Of a stretch of DNA of 64,000 bases, positions 24,906 through 37,175 are shown piece by piece (the first letter of the stretch is position 1; each line of letters starts with the position of its first letter). This DNA is from Paraspadella gotoi. Taxonomy: Eukaryota; Chaetognatha. Made by a program: the position numbers and the translations under genes. The DNA lies in NCBI GenBank assembly GCA_051294375.1, contig CM119265.1, forward strand, positions 8,006,772 to 8,070,771, given 5' to 3'. The notes below the pieces were generated by a model. That model worked only from the letters and a program-made list of their open reading frames with translations. It made no database searches and had not been told where the DNA came from.

Positions 24906-26363
24906 AAAACTTTCCCATTTCAAAAACTAAAAGCGGCTGAGGGATTTCACAATGGAAAACTTACCAGCAGCTCACATAACAAAATGAAAAAAAAAATATT
25001 TCCGTCCCAAGAATGAAATAAAATCCATGTATATGTTCAATCCATTTAATTCCATTTAATCCATTTGGAGACTTATTTTTGCTTGTTTGGTTTGCAAACA
25101 ATTAACGAATTATATTACTAACAACCTAAGGAAGAACGAGTGATTAGACTTCCTTCCACTTTTCTTTTTTTTCCTTCTTCCTTTCGTTTTTTTTTTTTTT
25201 CCTCTTATTTTCCTTCTTTTCCTTATCACAAGGAGCGAGCCGCGTTGACTGCCGAGTCTAAAGTTTCATGTCGTGTTTCACATCCGCCGCGCTGCCACTG
25301 GTGGTTCCGACCGTTAGTAGTAAATTCGGCCTTAATCTCCGCGAGAAAGTCGACGCATCCATCAACCGTCGACGTCGTACCCGACGGCGAAGGAAAAACG
25401 AGGCGAGCCGTAGCCGCGTCATTTTCGGCGGCGTCACTACGCCACAAGACCGTCATAGCGTCACACGACCGCGCCATTACCGCCTCAATTCGGCCGACGG
25501 TAATGTCCCGAAAAACCCGTCGCAACTTTTTTTTTTGCGATGGCATCAATCATTGGTGACGCGCAAAGACCGATGAAGCGTCGCAACCGCCAACCGTTTC
25601 ATCCTACGACATTGAGGGGAAAAAAACTTATCACGTTTTTATTGAGACCAGTCGTCATGCTTACAGTGTGTCGATGTTGTTGCTTTTGTTTTTTTTTTTA
25701 ACTTTTCTTTGGTGTCAGCGGGAAATCTCTCAATCATTTAGTCGCATCTCCTAACAATCTTTTCTGGAAGTTTTCCGACCAATCAAAAGCTCGAAATTAA
25801 CATTTGAGTTTGAAAGTGTTGAGTCTGAGTTGCTGAGGATCATTCACGAGACTTTGACGTAATGTCGGTCGCAGCTGTCGCCAGATTTTCCAGTCAAAGC
25901 TGACTTTTATCTGACCCGTCTCGCAGATGGGGGGGGGCTCTGGAGGGGGCGGGCCTCGAGAGACAAAGAGGGATCATGCATTCGACTCCCGAAGGCGAAG
26001 GGGTTCTCCTACTAGATGTCGGGTGAGCTAGGGGGGGCGAGGAGTGGCGAGGAACGGCGCGAACGTGCGCGGGAATTTTGATGCCGAACCCATAAACCAA
26101 GAATTGAGGTCTCCCAACGACGGGGCCGTTACTATTGGCGTCGTCGTCATCGTCGTCGCCTTGTTGTTCGTTGAGGTTATTGTCGAATTTAAAGTTATAT
26201 ATCGTCGTCATCTTTTGGCGTTGTCGTCGTTGTTGTTGTTGTCTTTTGTTTTCGTCGTCGTTATTATTCCGTCGTCGTCGTCGTCGTTTTTTGTTTCGGA
26301 AAACGAATCGCTGTTTTTTAAGTCGAAATTCAGAATTTAAAATTAAAGCGAGAGTCAAAGAGA

Positions 26364-26517
26364 NNNNNNNNNNNNNNNNNNNNNNNNNNNNNNNNNNNNN
26401 NNNNNNNNNNNNNNNNNNNNNNNNNNNNNNNNNNNNNNNNNNNNNNNNNNNNNNNNNNNNNNNNNNNNNNNNNNNNNNNNNNNNNNNNNNNNNNNNNNNN
26501 NNNNNNNNNNNNNNNNN
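26364..26517. other. Assembly gap, 154 N
   Basis: Copy 1 has a GA array here (~19382-19484). Confidence 0.99.
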
Positions 26518-27272
26518 AATTCGGAGAGACAGCGAGAGAGAGTAAGAGAGAGAGAAAGGGGAGAGAGTAGAGATTTCAAAACATTTTTCTGGGCCCTTAT
26601 TTTATATTCCAATTCTTTTTTACGCGAAGTCGTTAATCCACACGATGTCGCCTCCTCCTTCGTCGTCGTTATCGTCGTCGTCGTCGTTGTCGTCGTTTTC
26701 AACATCATCGCTATCTCCATCCGTCGTCGTCGTCCTCGTCATTGTCGTCATCATCATCGTCGTCTCCCTTCTACATTGTAGAGGTTCGTCACCTCCTCAT
26801 CGTTCACCTGCGCCGACGTCTCCTCCTCTTCCTCCTCCTCCTCCTTCTTTGTCCCCAGAAGGCCGTCCTCAACCTTGAATGCTAATTATCCGTGAGTCTT
26901 TTGTTTTTCCTCCGCCGCGGATCGAAAGGAGCTTCGTGTCTTCGGACGAGGGGATCCCGGATGTTGGAAGAGAGACTTTGGAGTTATGGAGCTGGGGCTG
27001 TCGTTTGTTTGGTGAGAGTATGCGGTCACGTGATATAGTCCATGGTCTGTAATTGATAAGGTCTCAAATGCTTGTTTTAACAAATCATTTTGAAACGCTA
27101 TTGCCAAGTAGGATGTTCAAGTTCAAATGTTTCGCGGGAGGCAATTCTGAGTCAAGAGGGCTGAAGTGATTAAAAATTTAAGTATCCAATCCTTAGTCAA
27201 GCTAAGATAAAATACTTAACCTTAGCTAATCTAGGCTAAGGTCTTCGGTCTCTTTATATTTCGGTCACGTGA

Positions 27273-28100
27273 NNNNNNNNNNNNNNNNNNNNNNNNNNNN
27301 NNNNNNNNNNNNNNNNNNNNNNNNNNNNNNNNNNNNNNNNNNNNNNNNNNNNNNNNNNNNNNNNNNNNNNNNNNNNNNNNNNNNNNNNNNNNNNNNNNNN
27401 NNNNNNNNNNNNNNNNNNNNNNNNNNNNNNNNNNNNNNNNNNNNNNNNNNNNNNNNNNNNNNNNNNNNNNNNNNNNNNNNNNNNNNNNNNNNNNNNNNNN
27501 NNNNNNNNNNNNNNNNNNNNNNNNNNNNNNNNNNNNNNNNNNNNNNNNNNNNNNNNNNNNNNNNNNNNNNNNNNNNNNNNNNNNNNNNNNNNNNNNNNNN
27601 NNNNNNNNNNNNNNNNNNNNNNNNNNNNNNNNNNNNNNNNNNNNNNNNNNNNNNNNNNNNNNNNNNNNNNNNNNNNNNNNNNNNNNNNNNNNNNNNNNNN
27701 NNNNNNNNNNNNNNNNNNNNNNNNNNNNNNNNNNNNNNNNNNNNNNNNNNNNNNNNNNNNNNNNNNNNNNNNNNNNNNNNNNNNNNNNNNNNNNNNNNNN
27801 NNNNNNNNNNNNNNNNNNNNNNNNNNNNNNNNNNNNNNNNNNNNNNNNNNNNNNNNNNNNNNNNNNNNNNNNNNNNNNNNNNNNNNNNNNNNNNNNNNNN
27901 NNNNNNNNNNNNNNNNNNNNNNNNNNNNNNNNNNNNNNNNNNNNNNNNNNNNNNNNNNNNNNNNNNNNNNNNNNNNNNNNNNNNNNNNNNNNNNNNNNNN
28001 NNNNNNNNNNNNNNNNNNNNNNNNNNNNNNNNNNNNNNNNNNNNNNNNNNNNNNNNNNNNNNNNNNNNNNNNNNNNNNNNNNNNNNNNNNNNNNNNNNNN
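27273..28100. other. Assembly gap, 828 N
   Basis: Copy 1 has ~1.1 kb here (~20266-21366), including GA arrays and the heptamer array. Confidence 0.99.
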
Positions 28101-28584
28101 ACGACGACACTGACGGTTCGCAGGTTCGGTCACTTCCTTCAAAAACGTCTTTCACGAAACCGACGATTCGATCTTTTCTCTTCCTTTGTTTTCCTTTTTT
28201 TCCTTTGATTTCCTTCGTTTCTTCTTCCCCCAACGAAGTCTGCTTCCTGTTTCCGCCTCCTGTTTCTTTTCTTCGATTCCGGCGCCGATAGATTTCCGGC
28301 GTTTTCTTCGTCGGCGGCGTCGTCATTGCCGTCGCCGAGGTGACGAATTCGCGTATGAGATGGTCGAGTGGTTTCTCTCTCTTTCTGTCAATACTTTGAA
28401 CGTTGTCTGGCGTGTTAAGGGACTGCGTCTGTCGCGAGCGGCATCTCGCGGCGTCTAACGGCATCTCGTGGCATTGAAGGACAACGCAATGATGCATGAC
28501 GCTCTTTTTGCGGCGACTTAAACGACGCAATAATTCGCAGTCGATATAATACTCGACGATACTCTTTCTTCTTTTTCTTCTTCT

Positions 28585-28794
28585 NNNNNNNNNNNNNNNN
28601 NNNNNNNNNNNNNNNNNNNNNNNNNNNNNNNNNNNNNNNNNNNNNNNNNNNNNNNNNNNNNNNNNNNNNNNNNNNNNNNNNNNNNNNNNNNNNNNNNNNN
28701 NNNNNNNNNNNNNNNNNNNNNNNNNNNNNNNNNNNNNNNNNNNNNNNNNNNNNNNNNNNNNNNNNNNNNNNNNNNNNNNNNNNNNNNNNNNNNN
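28585..28794. other. Assembly gap, 210 N
   Basis: CT-rich flanks; copy 1 has CT arrays here. Confidence 0.99.
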
Positions 28795-29830
28795 TTCTCT
28801 CTCTCTCTCTTTTTCTCTTTTCTCTGTCTCTCTCTTTTTCTCGCTCAATCTTACTAATGACGCCATTAGTCGCCGGCAAAAATCCGCGTGACATTCGAGT
28901 TTCGCGATGAACGACTCCGGATTCAGTAAAAGAGAGAGAGAGATATATAATGATGTAGGATCTTCTATTAATATTCATTTAATTGGACCGTGAAGTAAAA
29001 AATTGGCTCTTCTTTTTTCTACTGCTAAATTTCAGCAACTTTTCACATGTTAATGTGTCATTAATATTCCATTCATAACTTTTGCCACGAAAGCCACCGT
29101 AACAATTTTAACCAATTGATATTTACCAATTAATACTTTCGAACGAAACTCGCCGAATCGAAATAAGTTTCGACCGTTTCGTAACCCAAGATGGATGCAC
29201 TCGACGGCGGATGCCAGATGGCGCTGTCGCTCGACTTCTTCTAACGACACCATCATGACGTCGCCGATCGACGCTCGCAATTCTTTTTTTATTTCCGGTC
29301 GAAAACTTGGCTGACGTCGCCGACAACGCAGCCGACGAAATTGACGTCGCAGAAGCGATTGCCGAATGATTTCCGGAAGTCTCGGCCGACAACGCCGACG
29401 AGATTGCCGAAGGATGGCCCTCAGTCGCGGCCGACAACGCCGATTCGATTGCGGACTCGTTCTACTCTCTCGCTCAATCTCGCTAACGAGAAGTTCTCGA
29501 GTTTCGCGCGATCGATTTCACGCGCGAATTACGTCGCGATTGACGTCACCGGAAGACGTCTCCCGACCGCGCGCGAGAAAGAGTTACGCTCGTTCGGGGC
29601 CACGTCCGATTTTTCTCCGACTCATATTTCTATCTCGTCACCGAAAACGAGGCCGAGCGATCGTGCGACGACGAAACGTGTCGAATCTCGGAAGAAGCAG
29701 AAGAGCTCGATTCGTTCGGGGAATTCGATCAATTGAGTCGCGGAAGTCGAGAAAAGCATCTTCGCATGTCGATCGAAAAGAATTGACTGAGCGCGTCGTA
29801 CCGTGTCCGTCTCTGTCTCTGTCTCTCTCT

Positions 29831-29948
29831 NNNNNNNNNNNNNNNNNNNNNNNNNNNNNNNNNNNNNNNNNNNNNNNNNNNNNNNNNNNNNNNNNNNNNN
29901 NNNNNNNNNNNNNNNNNNNNNNNNNNNNNNNNNNNNNNNNNNNNNNNN
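29831..29948. other. Assembly gap, 118 N
   Basis: Left flank is CT; copy 1 shows ~85 bases of CT array. Confidence 0.99.
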
Positions 29949-30418
29949 CTTTACTCTATTTTTCTAAGGCACCGGGGATCGTATGACGGTACGTACATAA
30001 ACACACCTCGGACGATGTTCCCCGTTGACACGAAATCTGGACATTGGACCGGAATTCTCCCTCTTGATTCTTGTCGTACGTCGTGGACTTTGTCGTCTTC
30101 GTCGTCGTTGGCCGTCGTCTGTCTCGCGACAAGCCTGACAGAGACAGAGAGAAGAAAAAAGAAAAAAAGAATAGATCAGAAAAGTGGGGAGTAGCGGGAA
30201 GGAGAGAGGAGTGAGAAAATAGATGAAAATCTGGGGATTACGGTAGAAGGGTTAGAAATATTGAGAGTCGCTTAGACGAGAAAACCTTACCCATGGGAAG
30301 GTCGGGAAAAGGTAGGGTTGAAGGGGGAGTTAAGGAAAGGGTGTGTTTAAAGATAGGCGACATTCCTGAGAGACGACGCGAGAAGGAAAAGAGAAAAGTG
30401 AACTGACGGCGTCAGGAA

Positions 30419-30700
30419 TTGGGTCGATAGTTTCACCATACTACATGCTGCCTTAATTCGGGTCAGCGTGTAGAGCCGCGGTCGGTTGATGTTCGTCCGC
30501 GAGTCACTTCGCGCGGCTCGGGAAAAAATAACGTGGCCGCAGAGAAAAAGGGAGGAGAGAGAGAGACGAGCAGAGACGAGAGAATGAGCAGAGGAGAGAG
30601 AGAGAGCAGATGCATGCAGAGAGCAAGAGAGAGCAGGACGAGAAAAGAGTAAGATTGAGATCCCTGTTTGCGAGCCTGCCCCGCACACGTGGTTCGAGTC
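30419..30700. other. Spacer between copy 2 and inverted copy 3
   Basis: No counterpart was found in copy 1 or contig 1. It contains ordinary sequence to about 30540, then a GA-rich stretch (30548-30640). It would be the turn-around segment of a fold-back, or unique DNA between two real inverted copies. Confidence 0.5.
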
Positions 30701-31907
30701 GAAGAAGGCGGGCCAGGGGGCGGCGGAAAACAGAAGAGAAATTGACCTGGCGTGCTTGGAAGGAACCGCGCCTTATTTTTCTGCACTTTTTATTTTGTGT
30801 TGTGTTGACGTACGTTCCGTCTCTCTGCCTCTTCCTCTCTTCTCTCTCTTCTACTTCTCGCTCTCTGTCCTGACTGTTCTCCCTCCCCTCTCCCTCTCAT
30901 ACCCTTCCGTCTCGTGACTCATCTCTCTTAGCTCTCATTTTCCCCCTTTCTTTTCTAATTTAGCGGACTACCAAAGACTCATCAACTGCCAGTCCACCAG
31001 ATATAATCAACCTCTCGCGCTCATCTCCGCGTCAGGCATATACACATTCCGTGCGTGCGCCCGAGCTCGCTGTCCGTCAAGCTACAGGATAATGTCGGCT
31101 CCTATCTTCTAAACACGCCCTCCGTTCCCTTAAGCTCTCCTCTCCTCAATCGACTCACCTGTTTCGTCCCCGACTCTCTGCTTATGCAGTGGAATGCGTT
31201 GTTCGCTTCGCTCATGCGAGACGCATAACTGCCTCAGAAAATGATTTCTAACCCTATCTATCCGTACATCCCCAGATATTTCATCTATTTTTCTCGCTCC
31301 TCTTCTCCTTCCGCTACTCCTTTTTCTTCTCTCTGTCTCTTGTCAGGCTTTGTCGCGAGACCAGGACGAACGGCCAAACGACAGAGAAGCACAACGAAAC
31401 AATGTCCACGCACCGTAGACGACAAGAATCAAGCAGGGACGAATCTCGCGGTCCGGAATGTCCAGAATATTTCGTGTCAACGGCGGAACATCGTCCCAGC
31501 CGGTGTGGCTTTATGTAAACGTACCGATCAATACGGATCCCCGGATCGCCTTTTAGAAACAAATAGGAAGCGTAAAGGCGAGAGAGAGGAGTAGGAGAGA
31601 GGAGGAGCGACGCAGAGTGACGAGAGAAGTAGAGACGAGGAGGAGCAGAGAGGAGAGAGACAGAGAGAGAGAGGAAGAGAGAGGAGAGAAAGAACAAGAC
31701 GACGGAACACGGTAACGAGCGCCGCCTCAGGTCAATTCTTTCTGCGGATCCGACAATGCTGAAGATCGTTTTTCTCGACTTCCCGCGACTACAGAATTGC
31801 ATCGAAGATTTCCACGAACGAATTCCGAGCTCCTTCTGCTTTCGGTTCGCGAAGATGTCGACACGTTTCGTCGGCGCACGATCGCTCCGCCTCGTATTTC
31901 GGGAAAA
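30701..31907 (-). repeat. Inverted partial third copy of the duplicated block
   Basis: Reverse-complemented, this segment follows copy 1 from about 22900 to 23908. Shared landmarks include GATCGTGCG and ACGAAACGTGTCGA near its right end, GGGACGATGTTCC and TTGACACGAAAT, the AAGCCTGACA motif, GATGAGTCTTTG, and the CGCGGTTTCCTTCC region that also ends contig 1. It is noisier than copies 1 and 2, with many short insertions, and it stops exactly at the 25-N gap at 31908. With copy 2 it forms a fold-back whose ~280-base spacer (30419-30700) is unmatched. Confidence 0.82.
31580..31700. repeat. GA-rich array within inverted copy 3
   Basis: Corresponds to the CT array at 23065-23165 in copy 1, in inverted orientation. 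Confidence 0.85.
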
Positions 31908-31932
31908 NNNNNNNNNNNNNNNNNNNNNNNNN
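31908..31932. other. Assembly gap, exactly 25 N
   Basis: Inverted copy 3 stops here. Confidence 0.99.
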
Positions 31933-32304
31933 CCCTTTTTTTCTCTTTTTCTCTCATACCAGCACATTCTCCTTTCTCTCCTCTCCCCGGGTTTTGAAAT
32001 CCACTCTCTCTCTCTCTCTCTCTCTTTGCTCTGTTTTTTTTCCAATCTCTGCTCGGGCGTTGTAGTGTTTGACGAAGTATACAGCTAAAATTGATGAGTT
32101 AAAAGGAACTAGATATATATTAAAAAATTTTGAATAGTGTAAAATAAGCTAAGATTAATAAGAGAAAAGTTGAAAAAATAAAATAGGAAAAGAAAAGGTG
32201 AGGATTGATCGAGGAATAGGAAAAGAAAAGGTGAGTAGTTTTTCGCTGAGTGGAGGCGGGAAAAGACCTTTCTTATCTCTCTCCCTCTTAGTCTCTCTCT
32301 CTCT

Positions 32305-32562
32305 NNNNNNNNNNNNNNNNNNNNNNNNNNNNNNNNNNNNNNNNNNNNNNNNNNNNNNNNNNNNNNNNNNNNNNNNNNNNNNNNNNNNNNNNNNNNNNNN
32401 NNNNNNNNNNNNNNNNNNNNNNNNNNNNNNNNNNNNNNNNNNNNNNNNNNNNNNNNNNNNNNNNNNNNNNNNNNNNNNNNNNNNNNNNNNNNNNNNNNNN
32501 NNNNNNNNNNNNNNNNNNNNNNNNNNNNNNNNNNNNNNNNNNNNNNNNNNNNNNNNNNNNNN
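32305..32562. other. Assembly gap, 258 N
   Basis: Left flank is CT. Confidence 0.99.
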
Positions 32563-32857
32563 CTACGGGACGCCAACCCCCCCGGTCGGGGCTTTCAAAT
32601 TCCCTTCGTCTTTTGTTCTTTGACGATAATAAATCCGCGACCTTCCGCCAGACGCCGCCTCAGTCTTCGTCGTCGTCTTTCGTCGTCGTCTTCGTCCTCA
32701 TTTTCATTTAATTTTCTACGACGAAGGCATTTGAAGAATCTTTAATCATCCAAGGTGTTGGCCGCTCTGTTCCTCTCCCCTTACACCCCCTCCTACTTTA
32801 TTGCGCCTCCCCTTTTGGGCTTCCCTACTTCTCGCACCTGATTCTCTCTCTCTCTCT

Positions 32858-32985
32858 NNNNNNNNNNNNNNNNNNNNNNNNNNNNNNNNNNNNNNNNNNN
32901 NNNNNNNNNNNNNNNNNNNNNNNNNNNNNNNNNNNNNNNNNNNNNNNNNNNNNNNNNNNNNNNNNNNNNNNNNNNNNNNNNNNNN
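32858..32985. other. Assembly gap, 128 N
   Basis: Both flanks are CT, so the gap interrupts a CT array. Confidence 0.99.
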
Positions 32986-33019
<34 letters not shown>

Positions 33020-33696
33020 CGAGGAGGGACTTCTTCTTTGATCAGGTTCTTCGCGCGACCCAAGTTTTAACGTCTAGAATCTGAAAAAAAGGAGAAAGAA
33101 AGAAAGGGAAGGAAAGAGAAAGGAAAGGAAAAATATTAAAGAGAGAAAAAGGAGAGAGACAGAGAGGAAAGAGTTTGGAGGAAATAACTATAGAAGATAA
33201 AGATAAAGAGAAGAAAATGTGAGAAGTTTTTAGTAAATTCAAATCTCATGACAGCAAATAACCAATCGAAAATTAAATTTCTAAATTATACATGAGAAAA
33301 AATATTTTTCGCTTTCATTTATTTTTTTTTTTTTTTTGTAAATTTCTAAATTTCATTAGTGACACTTGTTCAATTTATATTCCTCGTTCGGATATCAAAT
33401 CAAAACAAAAAAAAAATTGAAAAATAAACAAGAGAGCATCCGGGTTCCAAATTGGCGGCGGGATCGGGAATCTGATTTGAGGCGAGGGACCGAGAGGTCG
33501 ACTCTTCAAATAAGCGGCACCGACCGACCGACGCCTTTTTCCTTCTTTTCCTTTCTTTTTTTAAAACTGTTCTTTTCTATTACATTTTCTTTACTTGTCT
33601 TGTTTTTTTATTGCTTTTCTATTTCTCACTCTGTTTTTAATCCTTGGCTCTTTTCTTTGCCAAGATTACCGCCGCGACAGCCCCGGAGAAAGCCTT

Positions 33697-33734
<38 letters not shown>

Positions 33735-33999
33735 GAGGAGATTATTTCTCTCCCTCTCCTTATTTCGCTTTGCCTCTCCAAAACAAATCCTTTCCAAGTA
33801 ATCAATTTTCATTACTCCTCTCCGCCGCAGAAAAAAAAATAAAAAAGAGAAGAAAAATAGAAAAGAAAGTAAATAGAGAAGAGAAGAAAAAAAAAAGAAT
33901 TTCCGCCTCACCTGATGAAGCGACGGAAACCGAAAGCGAAAACGTTTGTCATTTGTTATTCTCCTCGTTTCAGCCCTCTCTCTCTCTCTCTCTCTCTCT

Positions 34000-34600
34000 N
34001 NNNNNNNNNNNNNNNNNNNNNNNNNNNNNNNNNNNNNNNNNNNNNNNNNNNNNNNNNNNNNNNNNNNNNNNNNNNNNNNNNNNNNNNNNNNNNNNNNNNN
34101 NNNNNNNNNNNNNNNNNNNNNNNNNNNNNNNNNNNNNNNNNNNNNNNNNNNNNNNNNNNNNNNNNNNNNNNNNNNNNNNNNNNNNNNNNNNNNNNNNNNN
34201 NNNNNNNNNNNNNNNNNNNNNNNNNNNNNNNNNNNNNNNNNNNNNNNNNNNNNNNNNNNNNNNNNNNNNNNNNNNNNNNNNNNNNNNNNNNNNNNNNNNN
34301 NNNNNNNNNNNNNNNNNNNNNNNNNNNNNNNNNNNNNNNNNNNNNNNNNNNNNNNNNNNNNNNNNNNNNNNNNNNNNNNNNNNNNNNNNNNNNNNNNNNN
34401 NNNNNNNNNNNNNNNNNNNNNNNNNNNNNNNNNNNNNNNNNNNNNNNNNNNNNNNNNNNNNNNNNNNNNNNNNNNNNNNNNNNNNNNNNNNNNNNNNNNN
34501 NNNNNNNNNNNNNNNNNNNNNNNNNNNNNNNNNNNNNNNNNNNNNNNNNNNNNNNNNNNNNNNNNNNNNNNNNNNNNNNNNNNNNNNNNNNNNNNNNNNN
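34000..34600. other. Assembly gap, 601 N
   Basis: Left flank is CT. Confidence 0.99.
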
Positions 34601-34874
34601 TGGTCCTCGAAGGAATTCTCTAACTAGTCTTACATCGGAGCTAACATCTTGCTTAAAGAGTCTGGGCTTCAGACGCTTCGCGAATCCTGATGCCCTCTGG
34701 CGGCTGCGAAAAGGGAAGAAGGATGATGAAGGAAAAAGGAAAGGAAGGAATGAAGGAGGGGAGGAAAAAAGGAAAGAAATTTGAAAGGGAAAAAAATCGG
34801 TGGAGGAAGGAAGGATTAAAAAAAATGTGAAAAGCGCATCGGAGAGAAGAGAGAAATGAAATTGGAAAAGGAGT

Positions 34875-35119
34875 NNNNNNNNNNNNNNNNNNNNNNNNNN
34901 NNNNNNNNNNNNNNNNNNNNNNNNNNNNNNNNNNNNNNNNNNNNNNNNNNNNNNNNNNNNNNNNNNNNNNNNNNNNNNNNNNNNNNNNNNNNNNNNNNNN
35001 NNNNNNNNNNNNNNNNNNNNNNNNNNNNNNNNNNNNNNNNNNNNNNNNNNNNNNNNNNNNNNNNNNNNNNNNNNNNNNNNNNNNNNNNNNNNNNNNNNNN
35101 NNNNNNNNNNNNNNNNNNN
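34875..35119. other. Assembly gap, 245 N
   Basis: Left flank is purine-rich. Confidence 0.99.
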
Positions 35120-36900
35120 TATCCCGAGTTTTTTCCTTCGCTTTAATCAACTCGTTTCGGATATTGGCCCCACCTCCGCAGAGGCACGGCCAAACACACC
35201 GTCGTTAAAAGTTGAGACTTTTCCAAAATCGAAATTTGTTTTTCGCTCTGATTCCAATTCTTAACTCTCTCTCTCTCTCTCTCGTTCTCATCTTCTCTCT
35301 TCTCTCTCTGCGCTTGGCCCTCTCTTTCTCTCTCTCTCTCTCTCTCCTTCTCCTTCTAATTTCTTTCTTTTTTAAACAATGGCCCATTTCCAAACTGGGA
35401 TATCAGATAAACAGTGGGGGAAAGAAAACCCTCGTGTAAAATATTAATCATTCTTCTTCTGCTTTCATCCCCCCCCGCCCAGGTTTGGCAGGGCTTCATT
35501 TCCTCCACCGTCCCCCCCCCCCCTTCTTCTTCATCGGCATAAGTAATAATTAGTTGGGGAAAAAGAGGGATGGACGAATAAAAAAAAAAAACAAAAAAAA
35601 AAAAAACAAAAAAAACTTGGTCATCCAAACACATTTGCGAAAAGAGAAGAAAAAAAAAAACAGAGGGGGACGGTAAAGTATTTGATTATGAGACGAGAGA
35701 GACGAGAGAGAGAAGAAGAGAGCGACGAGAGAGAGAAGAGAGAGACGAAGAGAGAGAGAAAGTAGGGGGGATGCGACAATGGCCATGACGCTCTTCTTCT
35801 CTCGCCTCTCTATCTCGTATCCGTTTTCTTCAACCAACTGACAAAAAATTATGAAAAATGAGGGATTTCTCTCGGAGACTGTTTTACGATTGCCAATTCA
35901 CTTTTGATCTGAATCCTTTTCTCTCTTCTACTTCTCTCTCTCTCTCTCTCAGATCTTCTCTCGCTCTCTCTTTCTTTCCCCTCCCCGCTCTCTAACTATT
36001 TTTTTCGCTTGAATTAATCTATGACCATGAAATAAAGGCCCGCGACGTCGCGTTTGCCGACCGCCGCAAATAGAGGGAAAGGGCGAGACACGGATAGCAT
36101 ATATAGTAAGGCGGGCCAAAATTGAACACTTTTTTATAACTTTTAATTCTCTCAAAAAAATTCGCTTTTCCTTCTGTTACTTAAATCGGATGTTTCAATG
36201 CAACTTTTTGAATTAGTTCATTGGGTTGATTCACTGAAGCTTTTAAATATTTAATTAATTATGTATAACAATACAAAAATTTTTTTTAAAAAAAATTATA
36301 GTTTATAGAACGGATTACCTATAGAGCTTTGAAAAGTTAAGATGAAAGTTAGTCTACAATTTTTAAACAATTTTGACAACAGAAAAGAAAATGTGGGGGG
36401 TGTTTAAAAAAACAGAGAAAAAAACACAAAAAAAAAAAAAACGGTTAAAAAATCATCCGTATCACATCATCATTGGCTGAATTCAGTAGTTTTTTTTGTT
36501 GGAAGTTTATCAGACTAAAATAAAACAAAAAAATTTTTAAAAATTTGAGATTAATAATAACCTTTATCATAACTTTTAAGCTCTATCGGACATCCATTTA
36601 AAAAAAATTGAAAAAATTCTCAAAAAAAATTTTTAATTTATATAAATTAAAATAAATTCTATATAACTGCCTTCCGTAGCGCTTTAATAGATAATGTTTA
36701 AAATTATTTTGATTTTTTCTTTAACAGTCACTTTATCATTATTTATTGAGAAGAACTTCTAGTTTGTCAACCTGTTCCGGCCTAATATATAGAGCAGATG
36801 ATAGCTCTCATGTGGCGTCGCCGAGTATGCGAGCGGGCGCGCGTGTGTGTGAAAAAGTAAAAGATATAAATAGAAATATAAAGATGAAATCGGGAGAGAG
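35120..36900. other. No gene recognised
   Basis: CT and GA arrays at 35260-35350, 35690-35765 and 35930-35985, then about 600 bases of strongly AT-rich DNA (36150-36740). Confidence 0.45.
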
Positions 36901-36907
36901 CGGTCAA

Positions 36908-36915
36908 AGAGAGAG

Positions 36916-36976
<61 letters not shown>

Positions 36977-37175
36977 AAAAAGTTTAAAGGTGCAAAAGCA
37001 ATAAAGTCTTTTCATGTCGAGATTCTCTCCCAATCTTCGATATTCCATCGGACGGAGGTGAGAAGAGAGAAAGGAAAGGGAAAAAGAAAAGAGAAAAGAG
37101 AGAGAGAAGAGAGAGAGAGAGAGGAAGAGAAGAGAGAGAGAGAGAGAGGAGAGGAGAGAGAGAGAGAGAGAAAGA
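36908..37175. repeat. Two (GA)n arrays, 36908-36975 and 37091-37175
   Basis: GA-dominated, separated by ~115 bases of mixed sequence. Confidence 0.93.

Larger units (their letters stand above)
24010..30418 (+). repeat. Large direct duplication, copy 2 (~6.4 kb, four internal gaps)
   Basis: Same content as 16508-23668, starting at the first base after a 100-N gap. Its four N gaps fall where copy 1 holds GA/CT arrays: 26364-26517 corresponds to about 19382-19484, 27273-28100 to about 20266-21366, 28585-28794 to about 21848-22046, and 29831-29948 to about 23080-23164. The start at a contig edge and the indel-type differences suggest the right-hand contig overlaps the left-hand one and was not merged, or is the other haplotype. 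Confidence 0.92.
31933..33690. other. CT/AG-rich, gapped, no gene recognised
   Basis: Two gaps bordered by CT arrays. The DNA between is AT-rich or purine-rich (33085-33220). Confidence 0.45.

Noticed and set aside
27265-28866. 533-codon minus frame
   Set aside because: Largely runs of N read as open sequence; not a gene.
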